From positions 1-50,463 of the forward strand of contig JAFDCZ010000006.1 of NCBI GenBank assembly GCA_019312665.1: DNA of 50,463 nt, given 5' to 3'. This DNA comes from Deltaproteobacteria bacterium. GTDB taxonomy: Bacteria; Myxococcota_A; UBA9160; UBA6930. This document shows positions 1 to 8,450 of the stretch, piece after piece (positions within the stretch are counted from its first letter, which is position 1; each line of letters opens with the position of its first letter). The position numbers were made by a program, and so were the translations under genes. The notes under the pieces were generated by a model. It ran no database searches and was not told where the DNA came from. It saw nothing but the letters and a program-made list of their open reading frames with translations.

Positions 1-772
1 CCCGATCGCCGGCTTCGATGGCTCGGCGCCCCTCCGCCACGAGTCGGGCATTCGCCTCCCCGAGGCCCTCGCGAACCCTGCGCGCAAGCGCTCCTTCCGT
101 GTCCGGAAAGCACGCGTTCAAGTCCGACAAGATCCGACGCGTGTCCTTGCCCCGGCGAAGGTCGACGATCAAGAAGTGAAATGCTGCACCGGGTTCGACG
201 ACTTCGACGTCCAGGTCGTTCCCATCGAATACGAGAGACGTGACCTGGCGACCGTAGGCGCAGATCTGATCCATGCGTCCGCATTCCGAACCTGTGCGGC
301 GTTCTCCGGCGTAGGCAAGATCCATCTCGGCATCCAGATCGAGGCCAAGCTCGTAGGCCTCCGAGAACGCGCGAGCCACCAGGACACAGACCGCCGCCGA
401 CGAGGACAAACCCTTGCGCACGGGAAGGTCGGATTGAACGCGCAGGCGGAGGCCGCCGACCTGGAACCGCTCGATGGCCTCTGCGGCAACGCCAGCGGCG
501 TAGCTGAAGAAATCGGCGCCCGCGGCGGCGGCAGCCAGCGCCGGGGCCGTGGCCTGGATTCGTGCCGGCCCCATCTCCTCACCGTGGGGCAGGATGCTCT
601 CGATCTCGAGAGCGCCCGCGATCGGGCAGGCTTCCGCGCGAAGGCCCTGATCCGTGCCCGCGACCAGGCAGTAGCCGCGCGAGATTTCCGGGTGTGTGAG
701 GCGGTAGCTTGCCGCCCAATCGGAATGCTCTCCCATGAGGCACAACCGGCCGGGCACGTAGAGCGCGTTCAA
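1..772 (-). CDS. GHMP-family sugar kinase, partial (C-terminus off the left edge)
   Basis: About 257 N-terminal residues are visible; the 3' end lies outside the window. GHMP kinases phosphorylate small sugars or isoprenoid alcohols with ATP. The N-terminal substrate motif VPGRLCLMGEHSDWA (about residues 6-20) resembles galactokinase-type enzymes. The ATP-binding loop PVRKGLSSSAAV lies at about 117-128, and GSECGRMDQI (about 162-171) supplies the likely catalytic Asp. The chosen start is a TTG overlapping the TGA of the upstream glycosyltransferase (TTGA), which suggests coupling; an in-frame GTG four codons later would also fit. Context suggests a kinase acting on a sugar for a nucleotide-sugar or glycan route. 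The substrate (galactose, arabinose, fucose or a heptose phosphate) cannot be told from the sequence. Confidence 0.85.
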   Translation of the reverse strand, partial: MNALYVPGRLCLMGEHSDWAASYRLTHPEISRGYCLVAGTDQGLRAEACPIAGALEIESILPHGEEMGPARIQATAPALAAAAAGADFFSYAAGVAAEAIERFQVGGLRLRVQSDLPVRKGLSSSAAVCVLVARAFSEAYELGLDLDAEMDLAYAGERRTGSECGRMDQICAYGRQVTSLVFDGNDLDVEVVEPGAAFHFLIVDLRRGKDTRRILSDLNACFPDTEGALARRVREGLGEANARLVAEGRRAIEAGDR

Positions 773-1908
773 CCAAGCGCCTCGCGGTAGAGCACCTCGA
801 CCTCGTCGGCCAATCGTTCCGGGGTGAAACAGGCTTCGGCCCGCTTTCGCGCCTCGGCGCCGAACGCTCTCCTCTTCTCCTTGTCGTCGAGGAGCGCCTG
901 CCAGCCGTCCGCCAGGGCCGCGGGATCGTCGGAGACCAGCAGACCGGTCTTTTCATCCGCCACGATTTCCGGCAGCGCGCCGCGGCGTAGCGTGACGGCG
1001 GGAATGCCCGCGGCCGCGGCTTCCAGAAGCGCACGACAGGTACCATCGCTTCCGGGCACGAGGAAGGTGAAGACGTCCATGCTGCGCAGGACGTCCGCGT
1101 AATCCTCCCGGCGGTAGCCCGCGAACACGACCCGATCTTCCAAGCCCATGCGACGGGCCGGCTCCTCGGCCAGCTCTCGGCGCCGGGTCCCTCGCCCGAT
1201 TACGAGCAGACGGAATGCGGGATCGCGATCTGCTTGTAGCCGCGCCGCTTCCAGCAGAAGATCGAAGCGGCGATGGGGTTGGACACGCGCGACGATCCCG
1301 ACCACGTGATGCTCCGGTGCCAACCCGAGCGCGCGCCGCACCTCCGGATCCGGGGCGACGGGCCGAAAGCGATCCACCTCCACTGCGCCGAACACCCCAC
1401 GGATCGCGCCACCGCGGCGCAGCGATCGATTGCTTCGCGCGGTTTCCGGGGATACGCAAAGCAACCCATCCGTGCGTGCGCCGTACAACCAGCGGTTCCA
1501 CGGGCGATCCGCGATCTGCTCGGCGATCCGGTAGGAGCGCACCACGGCCGGACGCCCGGACCGGGAGCGCCGCCCGGCGGCGCGTAGGGCGAGAACATGA
1601 TCCCGCGTATGCCAGGTGTGAACGAGGTCGATTCCCTGCTCATCCATCAAGCCACGCAATGCGCGAATTGCAGGGAGGTCGGCGAAGGGCCTCACACCGC
1701 GTCCGCGTGGCAGCTCCAACGACGGAATCAATCCGACATCTCGCGCTTCACTGCCGACGGAGCGGTCGGCACTCTCGGGTGCCGACGGGCACGCCAACCA
1801 CACCTCATGGCCATGAGTACGTTGGCCTTCGGCCAGCCGAAGCATCGGCTCCGCCGGTCCCGTCCATTTCCAATCACTCGTCAGCTGAAGGACCCGAAGC
1901 GGGGGCAC
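769..1908 (-). CDS. GT4-family glycosyltransferase
   Basis: A 379-residue retaining glycosyltransferase of the GT-B fold. The N-terminal Rossmann half begins LRVLQLTSDWKWTGPAEPML. The C-terminal half carries the nucleotide-sugar site typical of GT4: VVGIVARVQPHRRFDLLLEA, then VFAGYRREDYADVLRSMDVF, then SDGTCRALLEAAAAGIPAV, where the first acidic residue of the usual E-x7-E is Asp. The start is GTG at 1908, sharing one base with the TAG of the upstream gene (TAGTG). The open frame continues upstream but there only shadows the GT2 gene. It probably adds a sugar to LPS core or another surface glycan; donor and acceptor are unknown. Confidence 0.88.
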   Translation of the reverse strand: MPPLRVLQLTSDWKWTGPAEPMLRLAEGQRTHGHEVWLACPSAPESADRSVGSEARDVGLIPSLELPRGRGVRPFADLPAIRALRGLMDEQGIDLVHTWHTRDHVLALRAAGRRSRSGRPAVVRSYRIAEQIADRPWNRWLYGARTDGLLCVSPETARSNRSLRRGGAIRGVFGAVEVDRFRPVAPDPEVRRALGLAPEHHVVGIVARVQPHRRFDLLLEAARLQADRDPAFRLLVIGRGTRRRELAEEPARRMGLEDRVVFAGYRREDYADVLRSMDVFTFLVPGSDGTCRALLEAAAAGIPAVTLRRGALPEIVADEKTGLLVSDDPAALADGWQALLDDKEKRRAFGAEARKRAEACFTPERLADEVEVLYREALG

Positions 1909-2729
1909 TAGGTGGACCGCCTCGCCTTGCCAGCGTCTTGTGCTTCTTCCCCGGACCCGAGATGATCGAGCTCCCATTGCTTGGCGTACTTCAGGAAGAC
2001 GTGGAAGGCTGTCGCTGCAGCGATGATGAAGCCGGGCACGCCGTCCCGGTAACCCTGTTTGAGAAAGAAGGCGCGAAGGAAGCGTGCCGGCGGGCGAAGA
2101 ATCATGTCCCGGAGGGCGTGGCGACGGCCGCGTTCCAGGTTGGCCCGGGCCTGGATGCTGCTGAAATCCTGGATGCGATCGACTTGATCCGCCAGATCCC
2201 GATAACTCCAATGATAGGCCTCGCCACCGAATCGGCCGTGGCTCCCGGCCCCAGCCGTGAGTTCGACCCGGCCATGCGGATTCGTGCCGACCCAACGGCC
2301 GGCTCCGTTTCGGAAGACCCGAAGCTGCCAATCCGGAAAGAACTCGCCGTGTCGGATCCAGCGGCCCAGGTGCCAGGTGACACGATTGATCTGCATGCCA
2401 GCCACGCCTGATGCGGGCCTGGCCAGAAATGCTTTCAGTTCCACCGCCAGGGGATCGCTGAGCGCCTCGTCGGCATCGAGGGCCAGTACCCATTCCCCCA
2501 GGACTTGATCCAGGGCGAAGTTCTTCTGCTCGATGTTTCCATCGTACGCACGGAGGATCACCTTGGCGCCAGCCTCGGCCGCGAGCTTCTCGGTGGCGTC
2601 CTTGCTGCGATCGTCGACGATCACGACGATCTCGTCCGCAAATGCAACCGAGGCGAGACACCGAGGAAGGTCACGTTCTTCGTTGCATGCGATGATGCAG
2701 ACGCTGAGCTTCGGGCGAGCGTCGTTCAC
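1908..2729 (-). CDS. GT2 glycosyltransferase, WaaE/KdtX-like (LPS core)
   Basis: A 273-residue GT-A inverting transferase. The N-terminal motif LSVCIIACNEERDLPRCLAS and the metal/nucleotide DxD motif in LALDADEALS are clear. The middle (HGEFFPDWQLRVFRNGAGRW) and the C-terminal hydrophobic stretch match the WaaE/KdtX group, which adds glucose to the inner-core heptose in enterobacteria. The ATG at 2729 overlaps the TGA of the Rel/SpoT gene by four bases (ATGA). The sugar transferred here is an inference from the family. Confidence 0.87.
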   Translation of the reverse strand: MNDARPKLSVCIIACNEERDLPRCLASVAFADEIVVIVDDRSKDATEKLAAEAGAKVILRAYDGNIEQKNFALDQVLGEWVLALDADEALSDPLAVELKAFLARPASGVAGMQINRVTWHLGRWIRHGEFFPDWQLRVFRNGAGRWVGTNPHGRVELTAGAGSHGRFGGEAYHWSYRDLADQVDRIQDFSSIQARANLERGRRHALRDMILRPPARFLRAFFLKQGYRDGVPGFIIAAATAFHVFLKYAKQWELDHLGSGEEAQDAGKARRST

Positions 2730-4879
2730 GAACGCACCCGCTCGACGACGAGGACGCCCTTCACCTTCTGGATGTCCTTCATCATCTCACGCAGCGTCGC
2801 CACATCACCGACCCAGAGATCGAAGGTCTGGGTCGCGGTCGTATCGTCATGGGTATCGATGCGCGCCGAGCCGATGTTGATTCCCGCTGCAGAAATCGTC
2901 TTGGTCACCTTGGCCAGAAGCCCGGGCGCATCCCGAGACGTGACCTTGATCCGAATACGCCGCTTGATGTCCGAGGCCTCTTCCCATTCGACATCGATAC
3001 AGCGCTCTTTGTCGAGTTCGAAAGCGACCCGGCACTCGCGGGAATGGATCGTGACGCCGCGGCCACGGGTCACGAAGCCGATGATCTCATCGCCAGGGAG
3101 CGGCGAACAGCATTGGCCAAAGCGCACCAATACGTCGCCATGGCCATCGACCCGGATGCCGGAGCCGCCGGTCTTGCGCTCCCGGCGGAAGAGATCGCGG
3201 AGCTTTCGGCCTTTGGTCACCTCCTCAACAGGTGGAGTGCTCAGATCCGGTCGAAGCATTTCGAGCACGGCCCGGGCCGAGACGCGTCCGTAGCCCACAG
3301 CCGCGAACAGATCCTCCACGCCGCCCTTCACATAGCGAGCGACCACCGGCTCCATCTCGTCGGTCTCGAGCACGCGAGCCAGGGAAACCCCGGATTTGCG
3401 CAGCTCCCGCTCGAGGATTCCGCGGCCGAGCTCTCGGCTGCGTTCGTTCTCGGCCAGGCGCACAGCGTGACGGATCCGGCTCTTGGCCTTGCCTGAGACG
3501 ACGAACTCGAGCCAATCCTTCTTCGGGGATTGGTTCGGATTGGTCATCACTTCGACCGTGTCGCCGCTCTCCAACTCGCGGGAAAGGGGGCGCATGGTTC
3601 CGCTCACCTTCGCGCCGGAGCAGTGGTCACCGACCTCACTATGGATGGCGTAGGCGAAATCCAATGCAGTCGAACCCCGCGGCAGGTTGATCACATCCCC
3701 GTTCGGCGTGAAGATGAAGACCTCGTCCGCAAACAAGTCGACCTTGACCGTATCCAGGAACTCGTGCGGATCGTCGAGCTCCTGCTGGCGCTCCAGGAGC
3801 TGGCGCAGCCAGTTGAAGTTCTCGTCATCCTGCTCGCGCCCACCGTGGCCCTTGTAACGCCAATGGGCGGCGATCCCCATCTCGGCGTGGAGATGCATCT
3901 CTTCGGTTCGAAGCTGAACCTCGATTCGCTCGCCGTAGGGCCCGATCACGGTGGTGTGCAGGGCTTTGTATCCATTGGCCTTGGGAAGAGCGACGTAATC
4001 CTTGAAGCGGCCGGGTACGGGAGGCCAGGTCGAGTGCACGAGGCCGAGCGCGGCATAGACCTGCTCCGTCCCCCCGTCCAAGACGATCCGGAAGGCGATC
4101 ACGTCGTAGATCTGATCCAGGCTCAAGCCCTGGTCGGCCATCTTCGCATGGATCGAAGCCATATCCTTGAGACGGCCGGAGACCACGCCCGAGAGGTCGG
4201 CCTCCTCGAGCGCCCGGGCCATGATGCCCTTGACCTCTTCGATGTAGCGCTCGCGTTCATCGCTCCGTCCCCGAAGCATACGTTCGAACTCGACGACGAC
4301 ATCTGGATGCAGGGTTCGAAAAGCCAGGTCCGCAAGTTCGCGCTTCATCCAATCGATGCCCAGCCGGTGGGCGAGAGGCACATAGATCTCGAGTGTTTCC
4401 TGGGCGATGACTTGCGCCTTCGCTCGAGGCATGAAATGAAGTGTCCGCATGTTGTGGATGCGATCAGCGAGCTTGATCAGCAGGATGCGGATGTCCTTCG
4501 ACATCGCGACGAGCATCTTGCGAAAGTTCTCCGCCTGGCGCGCGCGAGCCGAACGGAACTGGACCTTCGAGATCTTCGTCAGGCCCTCTACCAGGAACGC
4601 CACCTCATCCCCGAAGAGCCGCTCGATCTCCTCGAGGCTGGCGAGCGTATCCTCCACCGTGTCGTGCAAGAGCCCGGCGACGATCGTCACTTCGTCGAGA
4701 CGCATGTCGACCAGGATGCCGGCCACCTCGAGCGGGTGGATCAAATAGGGCTCACCCGACAGGCGCTCCTGTCCCTCGTGGACCTTCGCCGTAAAGACAT
4801 AGGCCCGCTGCAGGAGTTCGAGGTCGCACTCGGAGTCATACTCGAGCACGCGATCGGCAATGTCGTTGAAGCGCAGCAT
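2726..4879 (-). CDS. spoT: Bifunctional (p)ppGpp synthetase/hydrolase (Rel/SpoT)
   Basis: A 717-residue long RSH protein that makes and degrades the alarmone (p)ppGpp. The hydrolase HD domain is intact (GQERLSGEPYLIHPLEVAGI, LLHDTVEDT, IKLADRIHNMRTL; about residues 25-180). The synthetase domain follows with RFKDYVALPKANGYKALHT. Its RxKD motif is the form seen in bifunctional enzymes, not the ExDD of RelA-only enzymes. Then come TGS (VFIFTPNGDVINLPRGSTAL) and a C-terminal ACT domain (DAPGLLAKVTKTISAAGINI). The start is the ATG at 4879; no strong ribosome-binding site is visible. Its last bases overlap the start of the downstream GT2 gene, tying stringent-response and LPS sugar genes into one transcript. 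Confidence 0.96.
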   Translation of the reverse strand: MLRFNDIADRVLEYDSECDLELLQRAYVFTAKVHEGQERLSGEPYLIHPLEVAGILVDMRLDEVTIVAGLLHDTVEDTLASLEEIERLFGDEVAFLVEGLTKISKVQFRSARARQAENFRKMLVAMSKDIRILLIKLADRIHNMRTLHFMPRAKAQVIAQETLEIYVPLAHRLGIDWMKRELADLAFRTLHPDVVVEFERMLRGRSDERERYIEEVKGIMARALEEADLSGVVSGRLKDMASIHAKMADQGLSLDQIYDVIAFRIVLDGGTEQVYAALGLVHSTWPPVPGRFKDYVALPKANGYKALHTTVIGPYGERIEVQLRTEEMHLHAEMGIAAHWRYKGHGGREQDDENFNWLRQLLERQQELDDPHEFLDTVKVDLFADEVFIFTPNGDVINLPRGSTALDFAYAIHSEVGDHCSGAKVSGTMRPLSRELESGDTVEVMTNPNQSPKKDWLEFVVSGKAKSRIRHAVRLAENERSRELGRGILERELRKSGVSLARVLETDEMEPVVARYVKGGVEDLFAAVGYGRVSARAVLEMLRPDLSTPPVEEVTKGRKLRDLFRRERKTGGSGIRVDGHGDVLVRFGQCCSPLPGDEIIGFVTRGRGVTIHSRECRVAFELDKERCIDVEWEEASDIKRRIRIKVTSRDAPGLLAKVTKTISAAGINIGSARIDTHDDTTATQTFDLWVGDVATLREMMKDIQKVKGVLVVERVRS

Positions 4880-5073
4880 GCTGAAAAAACGCTTTCAAAC
4901 CGGGGCGTTGCCTAAGAATACCCGAGCGGGGCGGCGGCGACCAATCCAAGCACAAGCCTATCGATCTCTCGCCCCACCCCCCCCTCAGAACTCCGCTCCG
5001 CCTCTCTTGCTCGAACGGGAGTCGCCGGGGCTGGGCACAGGCCGGCGAGGCGGCCGCAGTTGCCAGCACGCCC

Positions 5074-5225
5074 GATCGCGGGGCGGGGGGCGGTCAGCGC
5101 GGAAGTAAAAGCGGAGCCAGGCCCGAGAGTATGCGCCCCCGGACTGCGGGCTCGGCAAACTCGGTGCAGGCGCGTTCGAGGGTCTGGTGAGCCATGGAGC
5201 GCTGGCCGCCCCCCGCCCCGCGATC
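5074..5225. repeat. 152-bp inverted-repeat element with 27-bp arms
   Basis: Bases 5074-5100 and 5199-5225 are reverse complements over 27 positions with one mismatch. They enclose 98 bases. The arms are very G/C-rich (a GGGGCGGGGGGCGG core). If read as plus-strand RNA, the one mismatch becomes a G-U pair, so the stem would be unbroken; as minus-strand RNA it is an A-C mismatch. Inside the loop, a nested CCGAG...CTCGG pairing is also possible. It could be a structured RNA, a long attenuating hairpin or a miniature inverted-repeat element; no clear target-site duplication is seen. Confidence 0.7.
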
Positions 5226-5274
5226 CGCAACGAGAAGCGAAGCGGCTCTCACGTAAGTGACGCTGCCCGGGGCC

Positions 5275-5310
5275 GCGGTACGGTACGAGTGGTTCACGCT
5301 CGTGTACCGC
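5275..5310. repeat. Extended stem-loop
   Basis: The outer stem pairs GCGGTAC (5275-5281) with GTACCGC (5304-5310). After a GGT internal bulge, ACGAGTG pairs with CAC(G)CTCGT around a GTT loop, leaving one bulged G. No T-run follows on either strand, so it does not look like an intrinsic terminator. It sits 50 bases to the right of the long inverted repeat and may belong to the same element or RNA. Confidence 0.5.
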
Positions 5311-5608
5311 CACGGCTGAGACTGGAGTCGGTTGCTCCTTGGGGCTAGCGCCGGCGAGCGCGGCAGAAGATCTCCATCGTACTCACGCAGGCTTCGCAAG
5401 GAGCGGCCGTTGAAGTGGATCCAAACGGGGCGCAGGAGCGAGGACTCCAGGTGAAATCGGCGAAGAAGTGCTTTTTCCCCGTTCGCGACGTGCGCGCAGC
5501 CAACGCACCCGGGCGCGGCGGAGCGGAGACGTCAACGTTCGGACTCCCCGAACCAGGATGGAACCTTCGCTCGACACGGCTGAAAGCTCCGGCTTGCCGC
5601 TGTCCGTA

Positions 5609-6262
5609 TCAACTCCGCCCGGGGATCGGCAAGATACCCTTCAAGCCTTCCACCACCCGAGCCCGATCGAAGCGCTCGCGGACTTCTCCTGTGCTGCCAC
5701 TGCGTTCCGCATGGATGATCGCGAGCAAGGCATCCGTCGCTTCCGCGGCATCCTCGTTGACGATCGCGTAGTCGAATTGGTGGACCGCAGCGAGCTCCAC
5801 GTGAGCCGTCTCGAGGCGCTTTCCGATCGCGTCCTCGGAATCCGTCCCTCGGCCCCGCAGTCGCGATTCGAGCGCCTCCCAGGACGGAGGGAGCAAGAAG
5901 ACGAGGCGGGCGTCATCACGCCGCGATCGAAGCTGACGAGCACCTTGCACCTCGACCTCGAGCAGGAGATCACGGCCTGCGGCCAGGGGCCCATCGATCG
6001 ATGCCCAGCTCGTTCCGTATTGGTTGCCCGCATACTCCGCGTGCTCCACGAAACCTCCGGCCGCGACCGTCTCGGCGAAGGCCTCCGCACTGACGAAGTA
6101 GTAGTGGACACCGTCTTCCTCGCCTTGACGGCGCGGGCGCGTGGTATGGGAGATCGAGAATTCCACCTGGCCGTCGCGCTCGACCACGGCGCGGCAGACC
6201 GTCGTCTTTCCTGTTCCTGACGGAGCCGAGACCACGAACGGAATGCCACGCGGCCCGTTCAA
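5609..6262 (-). CDS. gmk: Guanylate kinase
   Basis: A 217-residue enzyme that phosphorylates GMP to GDP with ATP in the cytoplasm. The P-loop [10 protein letters not shown] is at about residues 12-21. The GMP-binding segment [20 protein letters not shown] is typical, as are YGTS and [11 protein letters not shown]. Length matches the family (about 200-215). The ATG at 6262 overlaps the TGA of the RemA-like gene (ATGA). It supplies the GDP/GTP pool used by the nearby (p)ppGpp synthetase, though they are separated by a 729-base gap. Confidence 0.97.
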   Translation of the reverse strand: MNGPRGIPFVVSAPSGTGKTTVCRAVVERDGQVEFSISHTTRPRRQGEEDGVHYYFVSAEAFAETVAAGGFVEHAEYAGNQYGTSWASIDGPLAAGRDLLLEVEVQGARQLRSRRDDARLVFLLPPSWEALESRLRGRGTDSEDAIGKRLETAHVELAAVHQFDYAIVNEDAAEATDALLAIIHAERSGSTGEVRERFDRARVVEGLKGILPIPGRS

Positions 6263-6525
6263 CCCGTTTCCCCGTCCACAGTGAGGCGCGACGCGATCGT
6301 CTCCGGGTTGATGGCCGAAAGGATCACGAGATCACTATCCGTCAAGAGGATCGAACGGGTCCGTCGTCCTTGGGTCGCGTCGAGGAGTTTCCCGCGTCCG
6401 GCCGCCTCCTCCCGAAGGCGTCGCATGGGTGCGGACTGCGGCGAAACGATCGCGACGACTCGCGAGGCCATCACCAGGTTGCCGTAACCGATGTTCAGGA
6501 GGCGCGGGCCAGCGTCATCGCTCAC
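6259..6525 (-). CDS. remA: RemA-like regulator (DUF370)
   Basis: An 88-residue protein of the RemA/DUF370 family. The hallmark stretch [20 protein letters not shown] is followed by [11 protein letters not shown] and [20 protein letters not shown]. RemA is a DNA-binding regulator of matrix and osmoprotection genes in Bacillus; its role in Gram-negatives is little known. The start is GTG at 6525 with a good GAGGAGG ribosome-binding site 6-7 bases upstream. The yicC-remA-gmk order is common in deltaproteobacterial-type genomes. Confidence 0.9.
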   Translation of the reverse strand: MSDDAGPRLLNIGYGNLVMASRVVAIVSPQSAPMRRLREEAAGRGKLLDATQGRRTRSILLTDSDLVILSAINPETIASRLTVDGETG

Positions 6526-6549
6526 GGCTGCCTCCTCTCTGCGTCGGGC

Positions 6550-7434
6550 CTATTCGACATTCTGCACCTGCTCGCGGATGCGCTCGACCTCCGTTTTCAG
6601 GTCCACGACGAAATGGGCCAGCGGTGCGTCATTTGCCTTCGACCCGACGGTATTCGCCTCGCGCATCATCTCCTGCAGCAGGAAATCGAGGCGGCGGCCG
6701 CAAGGCGTTTCGGCATTGGCGGAATCGAGGACATCGCCAAACTGCTCGACGTGACTGCGCAGACGCACGAGTTCTTCCGTCACGTCGAGCCGGTCGGCGG
6801 CAATGGCAACCTCCTGGTAGAGGCGGGCCTCATCGAGGTTTCCGATCTCTTCCCGAAGTTGGTCGGCACGCTTGCGGATCCGCTCCCTGGCGGCCGACAC
6901 CACATCGCCCGAGCGAGCCTCCAGCGATTCGACCAGACCCAACACTGCCGATAGCCGCCCGCGCAGTTCGCGCTCCAGGGCTTCGCCCTCCCGAAGGCGC
7001 ATGGCCAGGGCTTCCTCGGCCGCCCGGTCGAGAGCCTCTTCGAGAACCGCCTCGGCAGCCTCCACCGAGAGCTCCTGTTCGACGAGCCGCGCGACGCCGG
7101 GCAGCGCAACCAGCTGTGCTGCGGGAAGCTGAACCTCCTCGCCCCCTGCGAGCTCGGCCGCAAACTTGCGGTACTGATCCGCCACCTCCGCATCCAGAAC
7201 CAGCCGTGCCCGCGGCGATGCGTTCTGCGGAAAGGCAACCGACGCATCGACTTTTCCGCGTCGGAAGCGGCCACGCAGACGTTTCTTCAACCCGGGTTCG
7301 AGAGCCGAAAACACCCGCGGCACTCGAAGCGAGACGTCGAGGTGCCGATGATTGACGCTGCGAACCTCGACATAGATCGGCAGCCCCTCCAACTCGAGAT
7401 CCACGCGTCCAAAGCCCGTCATCGAGTGGATCAC
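6550..7434 (-). CDS. yicC: YicC/YloC family endoribonuclease
   Basis: A 294-residue protein with the YicC N-terminal signature (MIHSMTGFGR) and the conserved C-terminal DUF1732 block (LDFLLQEMMREANTVGSKAN, then VVDLKTEVERIREQVQNVE). YicC has been shown in Escherichia coli to act as an endoribonuclease involved in small-RNA turnover; here that is inferred from family. The start is GTG at 7434, overlapping the TGA of hldA (GTGA). Length matches the family (about 290). Confidence 0.93.
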   Translation of the reverse strand: MIHSMTGFGRVDLELEGLPIYVEVRSVNHRHLDVSLRVPRVFSALEPGLKKRLRGRFRRGKVDASVAFPQNASPRARLVLDAEVADQYRKFAAELAGGEEVQLPAAQLVALPGVARLVEQELSVEAAEAVLEEALDRAAEEALAMRLREGEALERELRGRLSAVLGLVESLEARSGDVVSAARERIRKRADQLREEIGNLDEARLYQEVAIAADRLDVTEELVRLRSHVEQFGDVLDSANAETPCGRRLDFLLQEMMREANTVGSKANDAPLAHFVVDLKTEVERIREQVQNVE

Positions 7435-8450
7435 GAAGAGCGCACTCCAGCCCGCGCAGCATCTGCGGCCGCCGGGAGAAACTCGCGAATCTCATCCGGG
7501 GTCGCCGTGGCCGTGCCGAGCTTGCCGACCACCACACCCGCGGCCGCGTTGGCAACCACAGCGGCTTCGAGCAGGGACGCTCCGGCCAACCGCGCCAATG
7601 TCAGCGCAGCGATCGACGTATCGCCGGCCCCCTGCACGTCGTACACTTCGCTATGCGCGATCGGGACATCGACCGGCGGAGTGTCTCCCTCGAAGATGGT
7701 CATGCCGTCGGCGCCCCGGGTCACGATCACATCCGAACCACCGAGGCTCCGCCGCAGCTTGGCAACGGCGCGCCGGAGATCGTCCCGAGTGCGGATGCGG
7801 ATACCGGTGAGCTGCTCGACTTCACGTTGATTCGGCTTCACGAGGCTCGCGCCGCGGAAGCTTGCCACGTGGTCCTTGGGATCGACGGTGACTGGAAGGC
7901 CCGCGGATTCTGCGCGCGTCATCAGGCCTTTCAGAACGCGCTTGTGCAGCAGGCCCTTCCCGTAGTCCTCGAGCACGAGCCCGTCGCTGCCCGGCAGAGC
8001 AGCCTCGACCGCGGCCAACAAAGCCCGGGAAGCGGCTCCAGAAATCGGCTCTTCGGTCTCCCGATCGAAGCGCAGCATCTGCTGGGAACGAGCCTCGACC
8101 CGTGTCTTGCGGGTGGTGGGCCGGCCTTCCTCCCGCACCATTCCCAGCACCTCGACACCCAGATCCTTCAGCAGGTCGATGACCCGGTCGCCGGCCCAAT
8201 CGTCCCCCACCACGCCGCAGAAGCGACAGACCGCACCCATCGCGATCGCGTTTCTCACGACGTTGCCTGCCCCACCGAGTGCCATCGATTCGCGGGTGAC
8301 ATGCACCACCGGTACCGGCGCCTCCGGGCTCACCCGATCGACCTCGCCCCAGAGATATTCGTCGAGCATCACATCGCCGACGACGAGCAAGCGCACGCGT
8401 GCAAAGCCACTGACGAGCTTGTCGAGCCGGCGTCGATCGAGGCGCGCCAT
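7431..8450 (-). CDS. hldA: D-glycero-beta-D-manno-heptose-7-phosphate kinase
   Basis: A 339-residue PfkB-fold kinase that phosphorylates heptose-7-phosphate at C1 on the way to ADP-heptose for LPS core. It starts MARLDRRRLDKLVSGFARVR, then LLVVGDVMLDEYLWGEVDRV and SPEAPVPVV, all typical of RfaE domain I. The PfkB signature appears as VYDVQGAGDTSIAALTLA, with the catalytic Asp in GAGDT. The adenylyltransferase half (HldE domain II) is absent, so this is the separate-kinase form; a matching hldC is not in the window. The ATG at 8450 shares one base with the TGA of the epimerase (TGATG). Confidence 0.93.
   Translation of the reverse strand: MARLDRRRLDKLVSGFARVRLLVVGDVMLDEYLWGEVDRVSPEAPVPVVHVTRESMALGGAGNVVRNAIAMGAVCRFCGVVGDDWAGDRVIDLLKDLGVEVLGMVREEGRPTTRKTRVEARSQQMLRFDRETEEPISGAASRALLAAVEAALPGSDGLVLEDYGKGLLHKRVLKGLMTRAESAGLPVTVDPKDHVASFRGASLVKPNQREVEQLTGIRIRTRDDLRRAVAKLRRSLGGSDVIVTRGADGMTIFEGDTPPVDVPIAHSEVYDVQGAGDTSIAALTLARLAGASLLEAAVVANAAAGVVVGKLGTATATPDEIREFLPAAADAARAGVRSS

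Larger units (their letters stand above)
4880..5608. other. Gene-free gap between gmk and spoT with strong inverted repeats
   Basis: No convincing coding sequence occurs in these 729 bases. Open frames here are arginine- and proline-rich, overlap one another on both strands and have no recognisable domain. In many proteobacteria rpoZ (omega) sits between gmk and spoT; I see no omega-like frame here. The stretch holds a long inverted repeat (5074-5225), a second hairpin (5275-5310) and a C-run near 4976-4985. I found no tRNA-like T-arm or cloverleaf. The spoT promoter presumably lies in the left part. Confidence 0.6.

Noticed and set aside
4912-5399. Small minus-strand open frames of 133 and 101 codons in the gmk-spoT gap
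   Set aside because: They overlap each other and the inverted repeat, are Arg/Pro/Gly-rich and show no domain or ribosome-binding site.
4880-5608. A tRNA or other known stable RNA gene in the gap
   Set aside because: I found no T-arm or acceptor stem pattern of a tRNA and no motif of a known RNA family by eye.
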